This document shows positions 37,823 to 48,719 of a DNA stretch of 64,000 bases, one piece after another. The stretch lies in the NCBI RefSeq assembly GCF_964340395.1, contig NC_135555.1:27058725-27122724 (forward strand), in the 5' to 3' direction. The notes beneath the pieces were generated by a model that worked only from the letters and a program-made list of their open reading frames with translations, made no database searches and was not told the DNA's origin. Source of the DNA: Glandiceps talaboti (Eukaryota > Hemichordata > Enteropneusta > Spengelidae). The position numbers and the translations under genes were made by a program. How positions within the stretch are numbered: the first letter of the stretch is position 1; the number at the start of each line of letters is the position of its first letter.

Positions 37823-38139
37823 AATCATCTGAACACAATTTCCTCACACCGATTCCTCTTGTGTGCAGGCAACTTTTCTTAAGAATTTGGTCATTTGTGG
37901 CTGTGAGCCAAATATCTAGCATGTTTGATATTTTTAACCTCGCATGAGCTTTTCCTTGTGTGCCAGAATGTGAGCATTCTGCTCATGACTTTCTCTTAAG
38001 AGTGCATGCCTGGCAATGATGCAAAAGTACAAATTGTTTGTGACCAGTTCAAAACACAGGTGAGTAACTTCTACATCACTAACAACGGTATTTTCATGAT
38101 TTTAGAAGACAAACGTGTCAATCTCTAGTCATGGCTATT

Positions 38140-39970
38140 ATCTTAGAGGGAATAGTCAACAAGATGTCAGTTATTGTGTGTCACAGGATGAGATAGTTAT
38201 CTCGTTTGGTAGAGTTAAGTGACTATTCAAGATAAAAGATCATTGATATCCGCTCAAGTCTAGATGCCCAAAGCTCAGCTGTTGACTTTAGCAATGTGGA
38301 AGTCATCTCTTCGGAATCGCTTCATTGTTTTCAACCAGTATCAGAGAAGGAAATTCACGATATCATCAGGGGTGCACCAAACAAGTCAAGTAGCTTAGAT
38401 CCATTGCCAACATCATTTGTCAAGCTGTGTCTTGATAAACTACTCGTGATTATCACTTGGATTATTAATTTGTCACTCGAATCTGGCTTTGTACCTCATT
38501 TATTGAAGTCTGCAGTTGTCACACCACTTAAAAAGAAACCCACGCTCGATCCGGAAATTCTCAAAAACTTTCGTCCAATTTCCAATCTACCTTTTCTGTC
38601 GAAGTTACTTGAAAAGGTAGTTGCTGCTCAGCTCACAGACTTCTTGAATAATAACCTTTTATTTGAGCCACTTCAATCTGCCTACAAACAACATCACAGT
38701 ACCGAAACAGCACTTCTCCGTGTACATAATGATATTCTGACTGCACTCGACTCAGGACAAATTGTTCTTCTTGTTCTTTTAGACTTATCTGCAGCGTTTG
38801 ATACCATAGATCACGAAATACTTCTAAAGTGTTTGTCAGGTCTTGGTATCAAAGGAACTCCTCTTAAATGGCTTTGCTCATACCTCACAGACAGATTTCA
38901 ATCAGTTACAGTAAATGGGAAAATGTCACTTGCTCAATTGCTACGGTTCGGAGTACCTCAGGGCTCTGTCCTAGGACCTCTATTGTTTACTATTTATATT
39001 TCTCCACTCAGTCAGATCATTCGCCATCATAAACTTCAGTTTCACCAATTCGCCGACGATAATGAACTGTACTTGTCTTTTAAGAAATCCAAAACCACCT
39101 CTGCCGTATCTTCTATTGATGAATGTGTCAACGATATTAAGAAATGGATGACGCAAAATAAACTGAAGTTAAATGATTCTAAGACGGAAGTCATTTTAAT
39201 TCGTTCCAAATTTGATCATTCGCCGTTGCCTCTCACTCCCATCAACATATGTTCAAGTGTTATTGAAACTACTTCATCTGCGAGAAACATTGGTGTCATA
39301 TTTGATGACAATGATACATTTCAACAACACATAATTACCACCTGCCCCACCATTAACTTCCTCCTTCGTAAAATTGGACACATCAGGAAATACCTCTCTC
39401 AGGATTCTTGTGCCACCCTCATCCATGCTGTCATATCATCGAAGCTAGACTATTGTAATTCCTTACTATATGGTCTGCCCGACGTTCACTTACAGCGCTT
39501 ACAACATACCCAAAATACGGCAGCTAGGATTATTACGCTCACCAAGAAATTCGAACACATAACCCCTATTCTAAAACAACTTCATTGGCTTCCAGTATCT
39601 CATCGTATTGTTTTCAAACTTCTGCTCTTCACTTATAAAGCCCTAAATGGAATATCTCCACAATATCTCAAGAACTTAATTACACCCGTTCTTCATTACG
39701 CACTCTTCGTTCATCGGATAAATGCCTTCTGCATACACCCAAATGGAATCTGGTTTCCTATGGTCGCTGCTCCTTCTCCTCAGCAGCTCCTGAACTTTGG
39801 AACTCTCTACCCCTGGACATTAAAATGTTAACATTTTCAAAAGACACTTGAAAACCCACATATTTCAGAGAGCTTTTTCATCTCCTTTTTTCGAACTCTA
39901 AGTGCCACTGAACATTGTTTTCTTTGGATATTTGGCGCTATATAAATTTATTAGATAGATAGATAGATAT
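38140..39970 (+). mobile_element. L2/CR1-like LINE inside the foldback element
   Basis: Starts within reverse transcriptase coding sequence (5'-truncated) and ends with tttggcgctatataaat and an ATAG microsatellite (about 39955-39969), a 3' terminus typical of L2/CR1/Rex-type elements. It lies exactly between the two inverted arms. Confidence 0.85.
38239..39902 (+). pseudogene. LINE reverse transcriptase, frameshifted near the C-terminus
   Basis: The main frame is open to a stop at 39831 and extends upstream of the GTG at 38296 (IDIRSSLDAQ...). Numbering from that GTG: EKEIHDIIRGAPNKSSSLDP (17-36), NFRPIS (91-96), HHSTETALL (133-141), LDLSAAFDTIDHEIL with catalytic Asp 162 (162-176), GVPQGSVLGPLLF (219-231) and FADD (252-255), which is intact though the next residue is Asn, not the usual Thr. 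From about 39686 the family's conserved end (RSSLRTLRSSDKCLLHTP, APELWNSLPL) continues in the next frame, and after about 39835 a second shift leads to FKRHLKTHIFQ and a stop near 39902. The catalytic core is preserved, but the protein as written is not full length; a dead or dying copy. Confidence 0.85.
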
Positions 39971-40190
39971 TCCTGCTCACTAAAGCAATGGCTAAGGTTA
40001 TTTTGGCCAAAGATTGACACATTTGTCTTCTAAAATCATGATAATACCGTAGTTAGTGATATAGAAGTTTACTCACCTGTGTTTTAGACTAGGGCAAACA
40101 TTTTGTACTTACGTCATCGTCATGCATGCACTCTTAAGAGAAAGTCGTGAGCTCACGTTCTGGTGCACACACAGGAAAAATTCATGTGAG

Positions 40191-40692
40191 GCCAAACACA
40201 GCAAACATGCTAGATATTTGACTCACGGCCAAAAAATAGCAAACATGCTAGGTATTTGATTCACGGCCAAAAAATAGCAAACATGCTAGATATTTGACTC
40301 ACGGCCAAAAAATAGCAAACATGCTAGGTATTTGATTCACGGCCAAAAAATAGCAAACATGCTAGGTATTTGATTCACGGCCAAAAAATAGCAAACATGC
40401 TAGATATTTGACTCACGGCCAAAAAATAGCAAACATACTAGGTATTTGATTCACGGCCAAAAAATAGCAAACATGCTAGATATTTGACTCACGGCCAAAA
40501 ATAGCAAACATGCTAGATATTTGACTCACGGCCAAAAATAGCAAACATGCTAGATATTTGACTCACGGCCAAAAATAGCAAACATGCTAGATATTTGACT
40601 CACGGCCAACAAATAGCAAACATGCTAGATATTTCACTCACGGCCAAAAATAGCAAACATGCTAGATATTTGACTCACGGCCACAAATGACC
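40191..40692. repeat. 37/38-bp minisatellite inside the right foldback arm
   Basis: About 13 units with agcaaacatgctagatatt and tgactcacggccaaaa. The left arm has the same sequence only once (tgagccaaatatctagcatg near 37902-37921), so amplification happened after the arms formed. Confidence 0.9.
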
Positions 40693-40914
40693 AAATTCTC
40701 ATGAAAAGATGCTCGCACACAAGAGGAAGCGGTGTGAGGAAATTGCCACAAGTGAAATTTTGATCAGGTGATTCCTCTAGTGTGTGACTGGCTTCATATA
40801 CACTTGTTACATTATGTTAAGTACCCTATAAAAATTTCAAATGATTTAATGAGATCAATAAAGCAATAATTTCCGAACACTTATATCTGCCTAAATATTC
40901 CAGAGAGGCAGTTC

Positions 40915-41420
40915 ACCAAAAAAGCAGGCTTTTAGCCTAATTTGTATGTCGCCAATGAGATCATCATGTACTTAACATCACTTTACCTGTACATCCCCAG
41001 AAACATCCCTGTGAAATTTCAGCCAAATCAGCCAAGTATTTTTGGAATTACACTTTTGAGCAAAAAGACACATTTTTATCCCTGATTTGCATATAACTGA
41101 TCATCATGTCATGAACACTTCTTAAATCATAACATCCCTAAAAACATTCCCACCAAATTTCAGACTGATAAGCCCAGTAGTTTTTGAGTTTAAGTTTTTT
41201 GACCAAAATTGACATTTTTAAAACCCAAATCACACATCTATGATGTTATCACCTTGCTTTGAATAATTTTCCGACTAGACACAATATGTAATGTTCCTAC
41301 CAAATACCAAGTTAACCAGCCTGTTGTTTTTGAGTTTAAATCGTTCAAAAAGACACAGACAGACAGGGACAGACACCACACCATTTATATCAGAGTTATG
41401 TTATCGTTACAGGTTATCAA
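40915..41420 (-). repeat. Dispersed repeat X, body-only copy 5
   Basis: Matches the body text of X (ttgcatataactgatcatca, ccaccaaatttcagactgat, aacccaaatcacacatct) and ends in a CAGA microsatellite at about 41350-41375. The ~108-bp units are absent. Confidence 0.7.
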
Positions 41421-41552
41421 TTTCGCCATAATTTCTTGTAAAATCAACTGACATTTTTAAGAAATTCAATGGTAACAATACATAAGATAGTGTGTTGTTT
41501 TCTTCTTCAAGGGAAGTCAACATCGGCCTACAGGTCTGACTTGTGAAAATGG

Positions 41553-41913
41553 GATTAAAATGGCCATATGGATGATGAGTGAGTATTTATTTTGGATTTT
41601 TAATTCATAAAACAATTTTATCTTGGAGTCCTACTTGGAAAATCGATGTGAAACATCAGACCAACTAAATGTTTGTAACTCAATATATTGCAAAAGACTG
41701 ATAAATGTGTAAAATATTTGTTATTATAGGTACAACAACAAACATTTTTTTTTTACACATTTTTTTTTTTTTGCAATGCATTGAGTTACAAACACAAACT
41801 TGGTCTATGTTGTTTCACATTGATTTTTCAAGTACGAAGCCATGATAAAATTGTTTTATAAATTAAAAATCCAAAATAAATACCAAATCCTCATCCATAT
41901 GGCCATTTTAATC
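41553..41913. mobile_element. Long hairpin element, arms about 165 bp
   Basis: The left arm starts gattaaaatggccatatgg and the right arm ends ccatatggccattttaatc. Complementarity continues inward through ttggatttttaattcata, cgatgtgaaacat and tttgtaactcaat to a T-rich loop near 41735-41770. Mismatches are scattered. It resembles a foldback MITE; no coding sequence. Confidence 0.85.
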
Positions 41914-41980
41914 ACAGACAATGCCTATTGATAATGTATTTCAAACCACATGCTTCAAAGGAAATGCCGGTTTCCCTCTC

Positions 41981-42128
41981 TAGCTATTACCCCTGGGGCT
42001 GTTCTACTCATTAGCTATTACCCCTGGGGCTGTTCTACTCATTAGCTATTACCCCTGGGGCTGTTCTACTCATTAGCTATTACCCCTGGGGCTGTTCTAC
42101 TGATTAGCTATTACCCCTGGGGCTGTTT
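41981..42128. repeat. 31-bp minisatellite, 5 units
   Basis: Near-perfect repeats of tagctattacccctggggc plus tgttctactca. One unit has ctga for ctca. cccctgggg is a perfect 9-bp inverted repeat (odd centre). Confidence 0.95.
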
Positions 42129-42197
42129 CATGTAACTATCAAACTATAAATTGAACATATTCATGGATAGGTTAACTCCACATCAAATCAAATACTC

Positions 42198-42385
42198 TGG
42201 CTAAGGGATACCCACATATATCAAATATGTTGGCTTAGGGATACCCACATAAATAAAATAAGCTGGCTTAGGGATACCCACATAAATCAAATAAGCTGGG
42301 TTAATATGCCCTACATAAATCAAATCTGTTGGCTTAGGGATACCTGCATAAATCGAAACTGCTGGCTTTGGGATGCCCTCAGATT
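42198..42385. repeat. 33-bp minisatellite, about 6 diverged units
   Basis: Units carry ggcttagggatacccacata followed by an aatcaaat-type tail. Variation is higher than in the adjacent 31-bp array. The minus strand shows an 11-residue periodic frame, a length artefact. Confidence 0.9.
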
Positions 42386-43180
42386 TTGACATGGACTCAG
42401 AAAGTGGAATACATTCATTTTTATTTTAGGGAACAAGTGCTACAAATTTTCTTATTCCAAAATGTACTTTAGCTAATATGACTCTAAGAAATTACACAAC
42501 AATAAATACACAAACAATTGAAAATAAATTCCAAAAGAACAACTATATCGGTGTAATACTACCATGTGAAACCATACACTTTGGTTTAAATTGGGCCATG
42601 GAATGTGAGAAAAGGGCCCTCTCAGCATAAGAGATATGGGTACTTTCAGTGCTCTAAATGAAGGGTTTCACTTCTTGAGCTTCATACAATAATGTAGGAA
42701 CCACAGATTGTTATGTACATTGTACATTTTTATATCGTGATTGAACAGTCGGAAGACACAATACCTAGTGTTTTTGTTTGTTTTTCAGTGTTTACACAAA
42801 ATCATTTCACAAAACCTTCCTGCTCTGCCAAAACGTCCACATTAAATATTTCTGACTAGTGGAGAACTCACACATGCTACATTCATGGAAAAAATAGCCC
42901 CAAATATATGTGGCTTGACAAACTGGTGAGTAACACAGTGTCAAGTCAGCTAGCCAAGTTTATGGGCTATGACATGGTCAAGTCAGCTGGCCAAGTTTGT
43001 GGGCTATGACATGGTTATGCCAGCTAGCTTGAGTCTATGTAAAACAAAAAGGCAGACTAAAAGAGCCATTTTTCACTATCATTAAAAATATTCAAAGATG
43101 GAAATAGACTCTTTTATCTGTATATCATTGCTGTATACACTAGTTTGTAAGGAGACATTATTAATCACTAACATGGTGTA
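42386..43180. other. Mostly unique sequence with a 45-bp duplication
   Basis: No gene recognised. At about 42940-43022 a ~45-bp segment with aagtcagctagccaagttta and gggctatgacatggt is present twice. Confidence 0.5.
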
Positions 43181-43505
43181 CCGCTCTGTCAAGATTTGAT
43201 TGTCTGAACAACACTGGTGTAGTATCTTGGAGTTACCGCTCTGTCAAGATTTGATTGTCTGAACACTGGTGTATTATCTTGGAGTTACCGCTCTGTCAGG
43301 ATTTGATTGTCTGAACAACACTGGTGTAGTATCTTGGAGTTACCGCTCTGTCAGGATTTGATTGTCTGAACAACACTGGTGTAGTATCTTGGAGTTACCG
43401 CTCTATCAAGATTTGATTGTCTGAACACTGGTGCAGTATCTTGGAGTTACCGGTCTGTCAAGATTTGATTGTCTGAACAACACAGGTGTATTATCTTGGA
43501 GTTGT
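43181..43505. repeat. 55-bp minisatellite, about 6 units
   Basis: The unit has ccgctctgtcaagatttgat, tgtctgaacaacactggtg and tatcttggagtta. Two units lack three bases (gaacactgg). Substitutions are few. Confidence 0.95.
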
Positions 43506-44090
43506 TTTCTACCATTCTTACACTGATCAAAATTGCATTTACCCTGTACCTCCTCCTTCTCATCATTCTTTAGTTCTCTACTGCACAGCATTGTGGGGAA
43601 ATTTTACTTTCTCCTTTATGAGCGAGTCCTCAGGTATTTTGGTTGTTGCATTGCCCCAATGAGCTTCAGGCTGTTCTGGTGTTGTTACACTGTAAGTAAA
43701 TTGAACAGTGTCAGACATATATACATTTTTGGTGTTGAAAAAAATGAAATAACAATTTAATGATTATTTGGTTAGTAGTCACATTATATCACAGAAGTTT
43801 GAAAACATCTATGAAGCTAATTAAGTCTTGATATTTTCAATGTAATATTGGTTCTTATCTCATGACAGCCAACTTGAATGTCAGACACACCTAGTAGTAA
43901 CAGGGAGAGTGTAATCTTAGTCTACCACAATTACCCCAAGTATAGTATTTTGCAAAGTTCCCTACCAAAATTATTGTAAGGGTTATGAAAATCTACGCCA
44001 GTTTCAGCAGATTTTCCATCCTGTTACTAGGGTAACCATGTTTGTTTACAAAAACATACAACTAAGAGCATAACCCCATACTGTTTTATG
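43506..44090. other. Unique sequence, no gene supported
   Basis: A charged minus-strand stretch near 43540-43591 (residues ELKNDEKEEVQGK) has a possible donor but a poor acceptor context, and lies beyond the poly(A) signal of the minus-strand gene, so it is not called. Confidence 0.4.
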
Positions 44091-44330
44091 ATCACCAAGT
44101 TCCCTCATCCATCGATCACACAGTTCCCTCATCCATCAATCACACAGTTCCCTGAACCATCAATCACCAAGTTCCCTCATCAATCAATCCATCCATCAAT
44201 CACTAAGTTCCCTCATCCATCAATCACTAAGTTCCCTCATCCATCAATCACCAAGTTCCCTCATCAATCCATCCATCAATCACAGTTCCCACATCTATCA
44301 ATCACTAAGTTCCCTCATCCATCAATCACA
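44091..44330. repeat. 24-bp minisatellite, about 10 units
   Basis: Units of aagttccctcatccatcaat plus cact/caca, with internal catcaatc and catccatc expansions. It is followed by a twice-repeated segment with accaaatgagaaactcag (44332-44385). Confidence 0.9.
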
Positions 44331-44633
44331 GACCAAATGAGAAACTCAGAGAAAAGATGGAGACCAAATAAGAAACTCAGGGAATTGATGCAGACAATTA
44401 ACCAATTTTACAATAATTGAAATCAGTAAATGTGTCATTTTGTTGGCAAGTTTTGCCGATTTTATTTTATTTTTTGTAGTAATCTTTGTAAAGAGTATAT
44501 AAACACAACAACTAAACAGAAATACTGTTTGTTTATGTCATTTACATTTACACTGTAAACCGCAGTCTGAAATTGATGAAATTAATCTTCACATGCTTGT
44601 GGCACATCATGTAAATAAAATGTTTTGGGTTTT

Positions 44634-44639
44634 TTTATT
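44634..44639 (-). other. Poly(A) signal of the minus-strand gene
   Basis: AATAAA on the minus strand, 233 bp beyond the stop codon at 44872-44874, in AT-rich sequence. It is the best candidate for the 3' end of the transcript; further poly(A)-like words upstream are weaker. Confidence 0.5.
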
Positions 44640-44871
44640 ACATAGTTTGAAAGTTCAAATTCTGTAAATTTCAATCTGATTTAGTTTAACTAAGTTTTAT
44701 GGTCTTTGTTGCTATCCCCTAGTATGGCCATGTTGAAACAGATTGCATAGAGTGACACAATAAGTTGAACATTTGTTTATCTAATTCACCAGACAAAAGC
44801 CAGGTTTGTAGGTACATTTTTTCAACATATTTTTCTGTAGTGTGGTTTTATAGTTATTGTTGTATGGTTGG

Positions 44872-44968
44872 TCAATCCTTGTAACTGCTGCTGTATAAAG
44901 CTGTAATCTGCTCCAAATGAACCATTGACAGGTCTTGTTCAAGTTCTGTGGATAAACTGCGAAAGGCT
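44872..44968 (-). CDS. Terminal exon of an unidentified minus-strand gene
   Basis: A strong 3' splice site on the minus strand (ctgttttactgttttcag) precedes this exon. The first base (A) completes a codon left as AG by the exon at 51983-52117, giving Arg. Then come 31 residues including LSTELEQDLSMVHLEQ and a Ser/Tyr-rich end, and TGA at 44874-44872. The segment is amphipathic with spaced Leu/Met/Val and Glu, so a short helix or coiled-coil end is likely. A longer frame over the same bases (44781-45029) has no upstream support and reads through the splice site, so I prefer this frame. No homologue recognised. The phase match with an upstream exon about 7 kb away supports a real gene; expression data would be decisive. 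Confidence 0.6.
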
Positions 44969-45171
44969 CTGAAAACAGTAAAACAGAAAAATTAAAATTT
45001 CCGAATGGTGGTACTGAAGTGTAAGACATTATACAAAGTTAGGTGTTTACTACAGGTTCATAATCATATGATAGACATCTTTGTGTGTAATGCCCAGAAT
45101 GGAGAATGGAGTGTACAATATATACGCATTGATATTCAAGCTAGGTTTCACATCGGCCATGTAAACAATTT

Positions 45172-45398
45172 GGACATGGAAAAATCGCAAACAAAATGGC
45201 TGCTAGGCGGCCATATTGGATCGTATCATAAAACAAATTGACGTGCATATGTATGCCATAGTATGTTGTCCCTGTACCAAGTTTGGAAAAAATCGGTCCA
45301 GGCATCTCCAAGAAATGGCTCTGGATGGACGGACGGATGGACGGACGGACTGAACCCAATCCATAAGTCCCCGTCCGGACTTTGTCTGGCGGGGACTA
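45172..45398. repeat. Dispersed repeat Y, right-end copy
   Basis: Matches the right third of the long Y copy (59.25-59.50 kb): ggccatattggatcgtatca, ccaagtttgg, cggtccaggcatctccaag, an acgg microsatellite and the terminus ggcggggacta. It is truncated at the left. The right end joins repeat X at the same base as the copy at 31.49 kb. Confidence 0.75.
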
Positions 45399-45637
45399 AA
45401 AATAGTGCCAATGGCGTTGTAGCATGTTTACCCACATGCTAATCCATGCTAGGTGTAGGTGTTCATTTGCTGAATGATTATCCAGTTGCCTATCCAACCC
45501 TGTTGATATCTTTGCAATATACACGATCATTTGGCTGTTGCTATGGGCATGGTTATGTTGCTAGACATATTTGTAAACATTTTATGAATGTTTGTTCACT
45601 TATCTATGAATTCCTGATGTTATCTTTGTAATATACC
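45399..45637 (-). repeat. Dispersed repeat X, copy 6, left part (interrupted)
   Basis: gccaatggcgttgtagc, then ~108-bp unit text (atgctaggtgtaggtgttc, gttgctatgggcatgg) up to tttgtaatata, where an inverted-repeat transposon begins. The text resumes at 47576. Confidence 0.8.
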
Positions 45638-47575
45638 GGAGTTTTCCGAAAACTAGCCCTGGGTCACTTTTCGGAAAATCAGCAAATTCGGAACCACAAC
45701 AGAGGAACTAAGTAGAAGCTCAGGGTGATTATTTGGCAGTCAACACTCAACAGCCATGTGGCTCATATCATTGCTAATAGGGACATACCAGTTTAGGGAC
45801 ACAACAATTAGGAAGACAAGAACAATAATTTCATTTTATAATAATTCAAATATATCAAATGAAACATTTTATTTGCTATCATTCTATCAGCATTGATTTT
45901 ATTATTGCTTTTATTCATAAAGCAGCTTCAAATGATTTATAGTAGAGCCCCTTTCATGAAATGAAGTCTCCCATCCAATGCATGTGCATAGTGGCTCGTA
46001 GTGGCTCATTCCATTTCGGGTGTGTGGATTGCTTGTTAAACACAAAACACAAATGCATTCCAAATCTAAGCATTTATGCTGCTTATTATCATTTACTTTG
46101 TAATATATAAAACATTACACGATCAAAAATATATGCCACCTGTTTCATTTTCTCCTTACATGCAATTAAGGTGTAACTAAAATTAATGTGCTAAGACCAA
46201 CCCTAGAGAGTAATGGTATGCGCCAAGGCATTTCCTACCATATCGTATCTGTTACTATCTGTAAATATAGGACGTCCACAATACCTCTCAAATAAGCTAC
46301 CATTTCTCAAGTACATTTGCGGTGTGGCTACCCATCTGGTAAATAATTTAGACCCGATCTGAAATGCGAATGGCTGTAAAGTTTTAAATGGACAACACGG
46401 AAAATGGTCAATCTTTTGAGCTATGGATTTATAGGAAAACAACTGACCAGCATGACACAAAATGAACAGTCTGATTCTAGAGTTACAGATAGTCAACGAA
46501 GTATCTTTTTTTAGCACTGTAGTGTGATATTTGCCAAAGCCTCGAGGACTGGCGAATTTGAATTTATCTCGATACCGTCACACGGACTCCCTCTCTAGTC
46601 AGGCAATGTATGTGTTCCTATTTTTTTTCGTGAGATTTTATAGGATCAACTTTGAAGGGGTCAGTTTCTTTGTACAGTTGTGATGGTTTGTTAGCAAATG
46701 TCTGGGTTTTCCCGACAAGTTTGACAAAACGCAGTACAACTTTTGTCATTATACTGCAGTTTTCCAATGTTCTTGTCACATATTTCTGTCAATTCCTGAT
46801 CCTTAGTGAGATCCAAGTTAAGTCGTCATTCGAGGTTTTTCTTTTCGTTGATGCCTCAAAAATAACCATTACAAATAGAATAGAATTGTCAATTGACTGA
46901 AACCAAGCATGTCAACTTTATATCTATTATTATAAATTGGATATTGTTCAACTAAAAGTGATGTACATCTGAATATACAGATTCATAGGCAAGATTCAAT
47001 GTTTCACATTAGTGGGACTTGGGACCACTAATTTTTTCAGCAGGACCACTGCATTTTTTAATCACTGGTTCGGGGACCACCAGTTCACAAAATGATTTGT
47101 TCACCCCTGGATAAACTTGACATTAGCCTTGTACCGTTCGTTAAATCTCCATGAACTCATTTATACATGACATTACACATTACTTCAACTCTCACTCGAT
47201 GTAATTCACTTTGTGTGCACACTCACCATGCAAATCACCCTGACCTATTTTTAGACGCAGTGTGTCGCATTGACAGTGATGTCTGCGGATCTCGATGAGT
47301 CATCTGCCGGCTTGTTGATCGATCTCAGCACAAAGGTGTCTGTACCTACCTTCACGATCACATTCTTCTCGTGCAAAAAACGTCCATTTTTTATTGGCAC
47401 TCTAAGTTTATGGGTTTTTTCAATGGACCATTCGAACTAAATAAAAACTAATGTTACCAATATAACAAGGCAAAATTCTTGCCGTAGTGAATCTGAAAAA
47501 CCCATTAGACACCCACCCGCCAAATGATCACCCATGGGCAACTTTACGGATGGGCTTGTTTTTGGAAAACTCCGG
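45638..47575 (-). mobile_element. 1.9-kb DNA transposon in repeat X
   Basis: Termini ccggagttttccgaaaac and gtttttggaaaactccgg are inverted repeats; the similarity extends to agccc inside. TA is present at both outer borders, and removing the element restores the X sequence with a single TA, so a TA target duplication is likely. The interior has no intact transposase. A zinc-finger-like remnant lies at about 46590-46825. Confidence 0.75.
46590..46825 (-). pseudogene. Degraded TTF-like zinc-finger fragment of a transposase
   Basis: On the minus strand one frame reads LDLTKDQELTEICDKNIGKL, then CTAFCQTCRENPDIC and a stop. The next frame continues LYKETDPFKVDPIKSHEKK (stop) EHIHC. The Cys-x2-Cys ... 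K-x2-HE ... H pattern resembles the TTF-type zinc fingers found at the N-terminus of hAT-related transposases and host proteins derived from them. Frameshifts and stops make it non-functional. A hAT origin conflicts with the apparent TA target duplication (hAT makes 8 bp), so the superfamily stays open. The 104-codon open frame at 46203-46517 on the same strand has no recognisable domain and may be a by-product of the decayed interior. Confidence 0.45.
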
Positions 47576-48719
47576 TACATGATCATATGGCTGTTGCTAT
47601 AGGTGTGGGCTGTTTCCAGGCACATTTGCATACATTTTTTGAATGTTTATTCAATTGTCTAAGAGAATCCCTGTTGCTATCTTTGTGAAATACACGGCCG
47701 TTTGGCTATTGCTATGGGCGTGGTCTTGTTGCTAAGTATATTTACATACATTTTTTGAATGTTTATTCAATTGGCTATTAATCCCCATTGTTATCTTCGC
47801 AATATCTGTGATCATTTGGCTGTTGCTATGGGCGTGGTCTTGTTGCTAGGTACATTTACATACATTTTTTGAATGTTTATTCAATTGTCTATTAAACCCG
47901 GTTATCTTTGTGAAATACACGACCATCTGGCTGTTGCAATGGTCGTGGTCATGATTGCTAGGGTATTTGCATACATTTTTTGAATGTTTATTCAATTGTC
48001 TAAGAATCCCTGTTGCTATCTTTGTGAAATACATGGCCATTTGGCTGTTGCTATGGGCGTGGTCATGGTTGCCAGGGTATTTGCATACATGTTTTGAATG
48101 TTTACTCATTTGTCTACCAGATGATGTTGTTATTTGACCAAAATATACTGCCATTTGGTTGTTGCTAAAGGTGTGGTCATGGTTGCTAGGGCCAATTCTG
48201 TCACAATGTTTTGAAGAAAATCTGCAGAGTAACACTTTCAGAAACATCTCACCAAGTTTCAGACTCATTGACCAAGTACCTTTTGAGATATAAGTTTTTG
48301 ACCAAAAGTGAACATTTTTACACCTAATTTGCATACCACTCATGGAATCATTGTATGCTTAATATTTCTTCGTCCATATATCCCTAGATGCATTCCCATT
48401 AAATTTCAGCCCAATCTGCTCAGTAGTTTTGGAATGAATCTTTAACCAAAACAACATTTTAGCCCGAATTTGCACATCACTGATGGGACCATCATATTAT
48501 GAACAATTCTTAGTAAAAACACTCTGAAGAATGTTTCACCCAAATTTCAGCCCAATAGTTTTTGAGTTGAAGTTTTTTGACCAAAAATCACATTTTTTGA
48601 CCCAGATCACAAACCGGTGGTAAGATCATTTTGATTTGAACAATTTCCCAACTAGACACCCAAGGTAATGACCGCACCAAATATCTTGGTAATTGGTTCA
48701 GCGGTTTGACTTCTTAAGT
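47576..48719 (-). repeat. Dispersed repeat X, copy 6, right part
   Basis: Five ~115-bp units with ggctgttgctatgggcgtgg and tttttgaatgtttattcaat (47585-48190), then the body text (accaagtttcagactcattg, gcccaatctgctcagtag). It stops at ttcttaagtt, exactly where the terminal microsatellite would stand in copy 3; the C-rich array begins there instead. Confidence 0.85.

Larger units (their letters stand above)
37805..40791. mobile_element. Foldback-type element with long inverted arms, split by a LINE
   Basis: The left arm (37805 to about 38139) and right arm (about 39985-40791) are reverse complements with moderate divergence. Shared words include cacaagaggaa...cggtgtgaggaaatt, tttgtcttctaaaatcat, actcacctgtgttttga/ga and gcatgcactcttaagagaaa. 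The right arm is longer only because an internal 38-bp unit has been amplified (40191-40692). Both outer ends carry a ccag...cacacacta...aggaatca motif. The LINE between the arms appears to be a later insertion. No transposase was seen in it. Confidence 0.8.

Noticed and set aside
36916-37947. 343-residue plus frame and 291-residue minus frame resembling a repeat protein
   Set aside because: The 42-bp unit keeps several frames open on both strands at once; no start context, domain or splice signal.
43406-43591. Charged minus-strand exon candidate (ELKNDEKEEVQGK)
   Set aside because: Acceptor lacks a pyrimidine tract, the frame runs into the 55-bp array, and it lies beyond the minus-strand gene's poly(A) signal.
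44781-45029. 82-residue minus-strand frame ending in CLVN
   Set aside because: It runs through a strong 3' splice site; the shorter frame in another phase joins the upstream exon correctly.
46203-46517. 104-residue minus-strand frame
   Set aside because: Inside the decayed transposon; no recognisable domain, and the readable zinc-finger remnant next to it is in broken frames.
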